From Spirochaetota bacterium (GTDB lineage: Bacteria > Spirochaetota > UBA12135 > COTS27), in contig JAUXHF010000098.1 of assembly GCA_030621685.1 (NCBI GenBank), positions 1 to 7,004 on the forward strand: a stretch of DNA of 7,004 bases. Reading direction: 5' to 3'. How positions within the stretch are numbered: the first letter of the stretch is position 1; each line of letters begins with the position of its first letter. The notes beneath the pieces were generated by a model. That model was not told where the DNA came from, did no database searches, and was given only the letters and a program-made list of their open reading frames with translations. The translations under genes and the position numbers were made by a program. This document shows, in pieces, positions 1 to 5,275 of the stretch.

Positions 1-83
1 TAGCATATAAGCGTGAGGAAAACCAGTAAGCTATAAGTAATAAAACTGCAAGCAGAATTGCAGAAATATTGTATAAGAAAAGC

Positions 84-2099
84 ATGAAAGAACTGCCTTG
101 TCCGCTCAATACTTTAGCTTTCAAGCAACCTTGGGCGCTAGTCCTAGAAGATTCAAAGACTAGCCTTACAGCCATTGAATGTGAATATGCTGTTTGTGCT
201 ATAAAAATGTTGCTTGAGGACAGATTGAACCCTCTAAAAAAACTAGAAAAAACGCTAGGCATTGAAAATCCTAGCCCGGATATTGAAGAGTTTTCGCTTC
301 GTTCTTGCGGTGATAATATTTGGATAGCCATGCTACAATGGCCTACATCTCTAGCAAGCGTATTGCTCGTTCATGCCTTAATGCGGCTTCGGCTGCCTTG
401 CCTAGCTAACTCAAAGCAGCTTAATTTATCTAAGCGAGAAGCTGCTAGCAAAGTATCTAAGCAGCAATTTTTTCGGGTACTGCCATGGCTGATGAGTCCA
501 ACATGGCCATTAGAAAAAATTAGGCATATTTATAAAACCTTGAGATCCAGCGGATTTTCTGGAACGAAGCTGCTTTATTTTGGAGGAGACGAACGGAAAA
601 ATTCTTCTATAATTTTTTTAACACAGCCACAAACATCAATAATTAGCCAAAGAGAGGCTGAAAGTATTATTGAAATAATACAGCAAAAAGTTCGCCGCTT
701 TATGAGAGTACAAGGCAAGCATATTTTGCAAAATAAAAAAAAAGATATGTTACTAGAAGAGCTACGCGAAGCTGCTTTTTCTCCAGCATCAAAACAAGTG
801 GCTAAGATATTTCTTAAATTTCCGCCTCAGCCTCAGCCTGTTTCTTCGGCATTTTCCCCAGTGTTTTTTCCTAGCGAGGCAGCCCTCGTAGCCTTTAATA
901 GCTCTGGTAGCCAGGGCGACCCTAAGGCGATAGTTCACAGTCTTGCGGGCATAAGGCGAAGCTCCAAAACATCGAATAAATTTTTTAAATTGGGAGGAAA
1001 AAGCAGAACGTACCTCTGCCTGCCCCTTTGGCATGCCTCTGGCTTTGGTTTGTGGATGCGTAGCCTCTATGCTGGAGCAAGGTTGTATGTTGCAGGTAGC
1101 GGTAGTTTCAAAGCCGATAAAACACTACTCCATCTAAAGGAAAAAGGTATTACGCATGCCTCGCTTGTGCCGGCGCAGCTTCTTGACTTAGTAGCTTTGC
1201 CAGCGGGCCTCAAGAAACTTCAGCAGCTTAAAACCTTAAAAGCTCTGTTACTGGGAGGCAGCTCCATAAGCAGTAGCCTTTGGAAGCTAAGGAAGAAACT
1301 TCCCGTATACCCGGTATATGGCATGACAGAAAGTTTTGGGCATATAGCTGTGGCTAGGCCCGAAGAGCGCCAAGGCTGGTACTTGCCTTTGGAAAAAGAT
1401 ATGTTACGTATTGAAAAACAAGAAGTAAGCATTCATAAAAAGATAGTAGCTATAGCTATAGCCACCATCGGGATGAAAACTACTGATATGGATGCCGGCT
1501 GCCTAAGCGCTGCTGTGGCTACATCGAAAGATGAGAAGCTGAGGCAACCGAGGCGAATATTGGAACAGGAACGGGAACGAGGTTTTTTGCCGCTTCCTTT
1601 TAATGAGGCAGGTTTTTTCCGTACAGGCGATTTAGGAACACTGAAAAAAGGGCTGCTTCATATTAAGGGAAGGGCAGATACGCTGATAATTTCCGGTGGA
1701 GAAAATATGTATGCTGAAGAAATTGAAAATGCATTAAATGAAATAGTCTTCATCAAAGCCTCATGCGTGGTGCCAACGCCAGATGCTCGCTTTGGCCAGC
1801 GACCTTGTGCATTACTTCTGTTACAACATGCAAGGAGCATGCAGGGCGCTTTGAAGCCAAAGAGCAAAAACCTTAGAGAGCCTTACGCTAAAAACAGGCG
1901 AGGATTAAAGCGTTTAATAGAATTAGAACTTTCAAAAAGCCTAGAAAAATTTAAAATACCGCAAAGGTTTTTTCTTGTAGAGCAAAGGCAGCAAACAAAG
2001 TTTTTTAGCGACTTAAACAAACCATTAAGAAGGAATATAAGCAAAGAAATCACACGTTGCTTAGAGCAAGGAACTGCTCTTTTTTCAAGAATTAGCTAA
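84..2099 (+). CDS. menE: MenE-like o-succinylbenzoate-CoA ligase (adenylate-forming enzyme), enlarged
   Basis: Probable acyl-CoA ligase that activates a carboxylate with ATP and passes it to CoA; in menaquinone synthesis the substrate is o-succinylbenzoate. Numbering is from TTG 69. Motifs run in family order: phosphate loop SSGSQGDPK (278-286), WHASGFGLWMRSLYAGA (321-337), SLVPAQL (365-371, typical of MenE), LLLGGSSI (393-400), YGMTE (417-421), RTGDLG (518-523), GRADTLIISGGEN (534-546) and a C-terminal LNKPLRR (649-655) whose Lys651 sits where the catalytic lysine is expected. At about 675 residues it is far longer than usual MenE (roughly 450-500). The extra length lies in the N-terminal half (about 140-265) and between YGMTE and RTGDLG. 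The usual loop threonine is Gln282. The frame has a stop at 27-29. ATG 84 is preferred to TTG 69, but neither has a clear ribosome site. No other men gene is visible, so the substrate is inferred; a general acyl-CoA ligase is the alternative. Confidence 0.72.
   Translation: MKELPCPLNTLAFKQPWALVLEDSKTSLTAIECEYAVCAIKMLLEDRLNPLKKLEKTLGIENPSPDIEEFSLRSCGDNIWIAMLQWPTSLASVLLVHALMRLRLPCLANSKQLNLSKREAASKVSKQQFFRVLPWLMSPTWPLEKIRHIYKTLRSSGFSGTKLLYFGGDERKNSSIIFLTQPQTSIISQREAESIIEIIQQKVRRFMRVQGKHILQNKKKDMLLEELREAAFSPASKQVAKIFLKFPPQPQPVSSAFSPVFFPSEAALVAFNSSGSQGDPKAIVHSLAGIRRSSKTSNKFFKLGGKSRTYLCLPLWHASGFGLWMRSLYAGARLYVAGSGSFKADKTLLHLKEKGITHASLVPAQLLDLVALPAGLKKLQQLKTLKALLLGGSSISSSLWKLRKKLPVYPVYGMTESFGHIAVARPEERQGWYLPLEKDMLRIEKQEVSIHKKIVAIAIATIGMKTTDMDAGCLSAAVATSKDEKLRQPRRILEQERERGFLPLPFNEAGFFRTGDLGTLKKGLLHIKGRADTLIISGGENMYAEEIENALNEIVFIKASCVVPTPDARFGQRPCALLLLQHARSMQGALKPKSKNLREPYAKNRRGLKRLIELELSKSLEKFKIPQRFFLVEQRQQTKFFSDLNKPLRRNISKEITRCLEQGTALFSRIS
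825..836 (+). repeat. Hexamer tandem duplication CCTCAG x2 in the ligase gene
   Basis: CCTCAG occurs twice in tandem and is followed by CCTG. It encodes the Pro-Gln alternation PPQPQPV at residues 252-258, just before the phosphate loop. It keeps the frame and looks like a slippage product in a linker. Confidence 0.6.
1447..1462 (+). repeat. Hexamer repeat TAGCTA-type, self-complementary
   Basis: TAGCTATAGCTATAGC contains AGCTAT twice in tandem plus AGC. It encodes the low-complexity VAIAIA run at residues 460-465 of the ligase, in the extra segment between the YGMTE and RTGDLG motifs. The unit is also locally palindromic. Confidence 0.55.
1562..1579 (+). repeat. Hexamer tandem repeat GGAAC(A/G) x3 in the ligase gene
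   Basis: GGAACA, GGAACG and GGAACG follow one another in tandem and encode the charged run EQERERG near residues 499-505. This is the third in-frame hexamer repeat in the gene, and again it lies in sequence that appears extra compared with the core family. Confidence 0.6.
2063..2085 (+). terminator. Terminator-like hairpin inside the 3' end of the ligase gene
   Basis: A 6-base perfect stem, AGAGCA (2063-2068) and TGCTCT (2075-2080), encloses a 6-base loop and runs into a T tract at 2080-2085. The shape is that of an intrinsic terminator. However, it ends about 11 bases before the stop codon at 2097-2099, so termination here would leave the message without a stop. Translating ribosomes would probably cover it, so activity is doubtful. 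Confidence 0.3.
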
Positions 2100-2120
2100 T
2101 TTTAGTGGCTAATTTTAGTG
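2095..2120 (+). repeat. Perfect 13-base tandem duplication over the ligase stop codon
   Basis: GCTAATTTTAGTG is present at 2095-2107 and again directly at 2108-2120. The first copy supplies the TAA stop of the ligase; the second lies in the intergenic gap. This is a recent-looking slippage duplication with no visible coding consequence. Confidence 0.85.
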
Positions 2121-2199
2121 GCTATGTTTATTAGTGAGCATAAAAGTAACTCTACGATGAAGCATACATAGGATACTTACTATATAAAAAATTTCTTAC

Positions 2200-3273
2200 A
2201 TGGATTCAATAACGCAATTCGCCTTAGGGGCTAGCCTAGCCGAGGCTATGTTGGGCAAAGAATACGGCAAAAAAGCTGTTCTTATGGGCGGTGTTTTAGG
2301 CACGCTACCAGATCTTGATGTATTGAGCATTCCGCTGTTCTCTGCGGTAGAAAATTTCGTTTACCATCGGGGAGCAAGTCATGCCTTCTTTTATCAATTC
2401 ATTTTCTCATTCTTTGTGGCTTGGTTTTGGATATGGCTCATCAAAAAAAAACAGAGGGCTAGGAAACAAGGAGGACTTCCTGCAAAAGAAGAAAGCTCCC
2501 TGCCAAGGCTGAAAATCTGGCTTACGGTGCTGCTCTGTTTTCTTACGCACTCAATTATCGATATGTTCACGGTGTATGGAACGAAGATATGGCTACCTTT
2601 CTCTGACAGGCCGGTTACTACCAGCAACATGTTTATCATCGATCCTTTGTTTAGTTTGCCAATCGTGATAACGGTGTTATTGGCCTTTACTTTGGGCGCT
2701 TCAAAAAGACGTGCTTTTGTCATGCTAGGCCTGCTTTCTTTGTATACGATTTGGAGTTTAACAGCGGTGCAGATAACTAAAAATAAAGTGGAAACAGCTT
2801 TAGAAAGACAAAATCTTAGCTTTGATAAGATCTTGCTTACGCCAACAATATTTAACACTGTTGTTTGGCGGATAATAGTAATAGACAAAGATAATTATTA
2901 TGAGGCTTTCTATTCATTTGCGAAGCCATTGGAAGGAGACATCGAATTTAAAATCCTTCCAAGAAATTTAGCCTTGCTTGATGCTAGCAGAGGAGCAGCG
3001 ATACAAGGGAACAAAAGCGAATTTGATAAGCTTACATGGTTTTCTGGTGGTTTTTATAAACTTAAAAAAACCGATGCGGGCATCGTATTCATCGACTTGC
3101 GTTTTGGACAAAGCGAGCCTAAGGAGTTTTACTCTTTTGCTTTCTTGGTTTCTGTTTTTGGTACTGATGAAAATGAGAGTTTAAGGTTTTTAGATGAAGC
3201 TCAGATTGTAAAGGTAAATTCTAATATAAGTTTTCAAGATTTAAAAAACTGGTTCAAAAAGAAGCTGTTCTAA
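2200..3273 (+). CDS. YdjM/DUF457 family inner-membrane protein, predicted metal-dependent hydrolase
   Basis: Membrane protein of the family annotated as LexA-regulated YdjM-like or predicted metal-dependent hydrolases. The biochemical role is unproven for most members. The start is secure because MDSITQFALGASLAEAMLG is the canonical family N terminus. Further family motifs are GTLPDLD (34-40), HRGASHAFF (56-64) and THSIIDMFTVYGT (116-128), whose His and Asp residues are the likely metal ligands, then IIDPLFSLP (146-154). Hydrophobic segments lie near 62-82, 106-120, 150-167 and 172-190. After them comes a soluble C-terminal domain (about 195-357) with PTIFNTVVWRIIV (215-227), a layout seen in the longer family members. 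The 357-residue length fits that group. It starts 100 bases after the ligase gene on the same strand, so co-transcription is possible. No Shine-Dalgarno sequence precedes the ATG. A TATATA at 2181-2186 could be a -10 box but has no convincing -35. Confidence 0.85.
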   Translation: MDSITQFALGASLAEAMLGKEYGKKAVLMGGVLGTLPDLDVLSIPLFSAVENFVYHRGASHAFFYQFIFSFFVAWFWIWLIKKKQRARKQGGLPAKEESSLPRLKIWLTVLLCFLTHSIIDMFTVYGTKIWLPFSDRPVTTSNMFIIDPLFSLPIVITVLLAFTLGASKRRAFVMLGLLSLYTIWSLTAVQITKNKVETALERQNLSFDKILLTPTIFNTVVWRIIVIDKDNYYEAFYSFAKPLEGDIEFKILPRNLALLDASRGAAIQGNKSEFDKLTWFSGGFYKLKKTDAGIVFIDLRFGQSEPKEFYSFAFLVSVFGTDENESLRFLDEAQIVKVNSNISFQDLKNWFKKKLF

Positions 3274-3403
3274 AATTCTTCTAATTGCTGCCATTAAGCC
3301 GGCCTAGCCTAGCATAGTCGGGCCTAGTTAATGCAGGGCAGGGTAATAAGAACCAGAACCTTCTGTAAGTTAATGAGGGTTAAACCAAACAGCAAACAGG
3401 TAC

Positions 3404-3429
3404 AGGCTTGGCTATCTTTTGCCAAGCCT
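3404..3429. terminator. Hairpin between converging genes, possible bidirectional terminator
   Basis: AGGCTTGGC (3404-3412) and GCCAAGCCT (3421-3429) form a perfect 9-base stem around an 8-base T-rich loop. It lies 131 bases after the stop of the membrane protein gene and 36 bases after the stop of the dehydrogenase gene on the other strand. Position and stem strength suit termination of converging transcripts. There is no strong T run on either side, only T-rich sequence in the leftward direction, so it may be an mRNA 3'-end stabiliser or a factor-assisted site. Confidence 0.45.
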
Positions 3430-3464
3430 TAGGAAAGCCGCCCTTAGGTTATGTTATGAGGTTA

Positions 3465-4994
3465 TTAGGAATCGCTACCGGCCTTAAAATGGAACTGAGC
3501 CATGTCTTTGACATCGTCTAGCCACCTAGCTGTTACTGTTTTTAATTTAGTATAAAACCTAATGCCTTCCATGCCGTGAATAGCGGAGCTACCAAACAGC
3601 GATCGTTTCCAGCCGCCAAAACTATGGTAGGCAACGGGGACAGGAATAGGCACATTTACGCCGACCATGCCAATTTGCACGTTATGCGTGAAATGACGAG
3701 CGGCGGCGCCACTCTTAGTGAAAATAGCGGCGCCATTTCCATACTCATGGTTATTAATCAGCTCTAAGGCTTCTTGGTAGCTGGCTGCACGCACAATTGA
3801 AAGCACCGGCCCGAAAATCTCATCGGTATAAATGCTCATATTCGGTTTCACCTTATCGAAGATACTGCCGCCAATAAAATAGCCGTTCTCACAACCTTGC
3901 ACTTGTAGCTTAGTTTCGTCACCATTTAATACAAGCGTAGCACCTTGCTCTTGTCCGGCTTTTAAATACCCCCGAGTCCGCTCTAGGCTTTCCTTTGTGA
4001 TAAGCGGCCCCATTTCTACGCCTTTCATATAATAGGGACCAATTTTTAAATTCTTAACCTTAGGAATAAGTTTCTGCAAGAGAGCATCGGCGACTTCATC
4101 ACCTACGGTTACGGCTACCGATACAGCCATGCAACGCTCGCCGGCAGAGCCGTACACAGAGCCGATGAGGGCCTGGGCAGTTTTCTCAATATCGGCATCG
4201 GGCATGATGAGCATGTGGTTTTTTGCTCCGCAAAGTGCCTGCACTCGCTTATTGTTAGCAGAGCCTTTGTGATAAATGTATTCGCCTACCGCCGTAGAGC
4301 CAACAAAACTTACGGCCTTAATGTCATCATGTTCAAGTATGGCATCAACAGTTATTTTATCGCCGATGACCACATTCAGCACGCCATCGGGAAGGCCTGC
4401 TTGCGAGAGCAGTTTTGCCAAATACAGCGAGGTAGAGGGATCTTTTTCCGAGGGCTTAAGCACGAAGGTATTCCCAGCGGAAAGAGCTACGGGAAACATC
4501 CACATAGGCACCATCGCTGGAAAGTTAAACGGGGTTATTCCCGCGCAAACTCCCAGGGGCTGCCTTAGGTTGTAGCTATCTATATTGCTTGAAACTTGGG
4601 CGCTGAAATCGGAGCGCAGATGGGTGGTTATCGAAGTGCAAAATTCTACCACTTCTATGCCACGGGCAAGCGAGCCGCTGGCATCTTCAAGAGTTTTGCC
4701 ATGCTCACGAGAAAGTATTTCGGCAATATGCCCGCTGTTTTTAAGAAGCAGCTCACGGAATCGAAACATAATGGCTGCACGTTTTGCTGGAGGCGTATTC
4801 GCCCATGCAGGAAAGGCTTTCTTAGCTTGGGCTACCGCTGTTGCTACATCTTGCTGATTGGCTAGTGGCGCTTTAGCAATGCATTCGGCGTTGGAGGGGT
4901 CATGAATGTCTTGGAAGCGGTTACTGTTTCCGCTGAAATCACGGCCGTTAACAAAATGTTGTAGTATTTTTACTTCTTTGTTTGTAGTTTCCAT
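3465..4994 (-). CDS. mmsA: Methylmalonate-semialdehyde dehydrogenase (CoA-acylating)
   Basis: Cytosolic NAD-dependent enzyme of the aldehyde dehydrogenase superfamily that converts (methyl)malonate semialdehyde and CoA to propionyl-CoA or acetyl-CoA with loss of CO2, in valine, beta-alanine or myo-inositol breakdown. The 509 residues match the family length. Visible hallmarks are GITPFNFPAMVPMWMFP (152-168, oxyanion Asn157), LKPSEKDPS (179-187, cofactor Lys180), FVGST (230-234), CGAKNHMLIMPDAD (255-268), GSAGERC (282-288, nucleophile Cys288), DEIFGPVLS (391-399) and VNVPIPVPVAYHSFGGWK (446-463). CGAKNH replaces the glutamate-containing ELGGK segment of hydrolytic aldehyde dehydrogenases. Loss of that general-base Glu is characteristic of the CoA-dependent family. 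The ATG at 4994 gives the expected N terminus, with no Shine-Dalgarno sequence before it. It lies 281 bases after the envelope-protein gene on the same strand, and no mmsB or iol partner is visible. By eye it is GC-richer than its neighbours. Confidence 0.95.
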   Translation of the reverse strand: METTNKEVKILQHFVNGRDFSGNSNRFQDIHDPSNAECIAKAPLANQQDVATAVAQAKKAFPAWANTPPAKRAAIMFRFRELLLKNSGHIAEILSREHGKTLEDASGSLARGIEVVEFCTSITTHLRSDFSAQVSSNIDSYNLRQPLGVCAGITPFNFPAMVPMWMFPVALSAGNTFVLKPSEKDPSTSLYLAKLLSQAGLPDGVLNVVIGDKITVDAILEHDDIKAVSFVGSTAVGEYIYHKGSANNKRVQALCGAKNHMLIMPDADIEKTAQALIGSVYGSAGERCMAVSVAVTVGDEVADALLQKLIPKVKNLKIGPYYMKGVEMGPLITKESLERTRGYLKAGQEQGATLVLNGDETKLQVQGCENGYFIGGSIFDKVKPNMSIYTDEIFGPVLSIVRAASYQEALELINNHEYGNGAAIFTKSGAAARHFTHNVQIGMVGVNVPIPVPVAYHSFGGWKRSLFGSSAIHGMEGIRFYTKLKTVTARWLDDVKDMAQFHFKAGSDS

Positions 4995-5097
4995 AGTTTT
5001 GTTTGTTGATGGTGGTTTTTTTCAATATGCTTTTTCAATACGTTAGCTTTCCTGATGAAAAGCCTTATTACTCATGTAATCATGAAATTTAATAATT

Positions 5098-5119
5098 TTA
5101 ATAGCATGAAATGATAGCA
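5098..5119 (-). promoter_or_regulatory. Possible duplicated extended -10 element for mmsA
   Basis: On the minus strand the tandem duplication creates TGCTATCAT (5119-5111) and TGCTATTAA (5106-5098). Both resemble a TGn-extended sigma70 -10 box (TATCAT matches TATAAT at five of six positions). No good -35 sits at the expected distance. Transcription from here would give mmsA a leader of roughly 100 bases. This is an inference from weak motifs in AT-rich DNA. Confidence 0.22.
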
Positions 5120-5126
5120 TGAAATG
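5101..5126. repeat. Perfect 13-base tandem duplication upstream of mmsA
   Basis: ATAGCATGAAATG occurs at 5101-5113 and again at 5114-5126. A shorter relative, CATGAAAT, lies at 5081-5088, so the AT-rich stretch 5081-5126 carries three copies of that octamer. It sits 107-132 bases upstream of the mmsA start, in the gap between two minus-strand genes. Confidence 0.85.
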
Positions 5127-5275
5127 TTTAATTTAATTCAGAGTTTTCTGCGGTAAGGTAAGCAGGGGTTTTTTCGAGAAAAAAGCAAAATGAAAGTGAA
5201 TTTGCTAGAGTGTTGAATTGATAGGCTGAGAATATTTGCTTCGATGTCTATCGGCCATTACTTCTGCGATTAGTC

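Noticed and set aside
3..29. Possible C-terminal tail of an upstream plus-strand gene (eight codons then TAA)
   Set aside because: Eight codons with no recognisable motif; an open stretch this short occurs by chance. The stop is useful only for limiting the ligase start.
789..1867. Three short minus-strand frames within the ligase gene
   Set aside because: All are antisense shadows of an intact coding frame with ordered catalytic motifs.
2394..2888. 164-codon minus-strand open frame opposite the membrane protein gene
   Set aside because: It lies wholly antisense to a gene with strong family motifs, has no recognisable domain, and is explained as a shadow frame.
3299..3330. GGCCTAG/CCTAG clusters between the converging genes as a recombination site
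   Set aside because: Short CTAG-containing repeats are scattered throughout the window, and no flanking integrase, direct-repeat pair or tRNA supports an attachment site.
4215..4865. Several plus-strand open frames opposite mmsA
   Set aside because: They overlap each other and the unmistakable dehydrogenase in opposite orientation, with no motifs or start signals.
5169..5184. T6-CGAG-A6 inverted repeat downstream of the envelope-protein gene as its terminator
   Set aside because: The stem is made only of A-T pairs with no GC clamp, and is about 90 bases past the stop; too weak to call.
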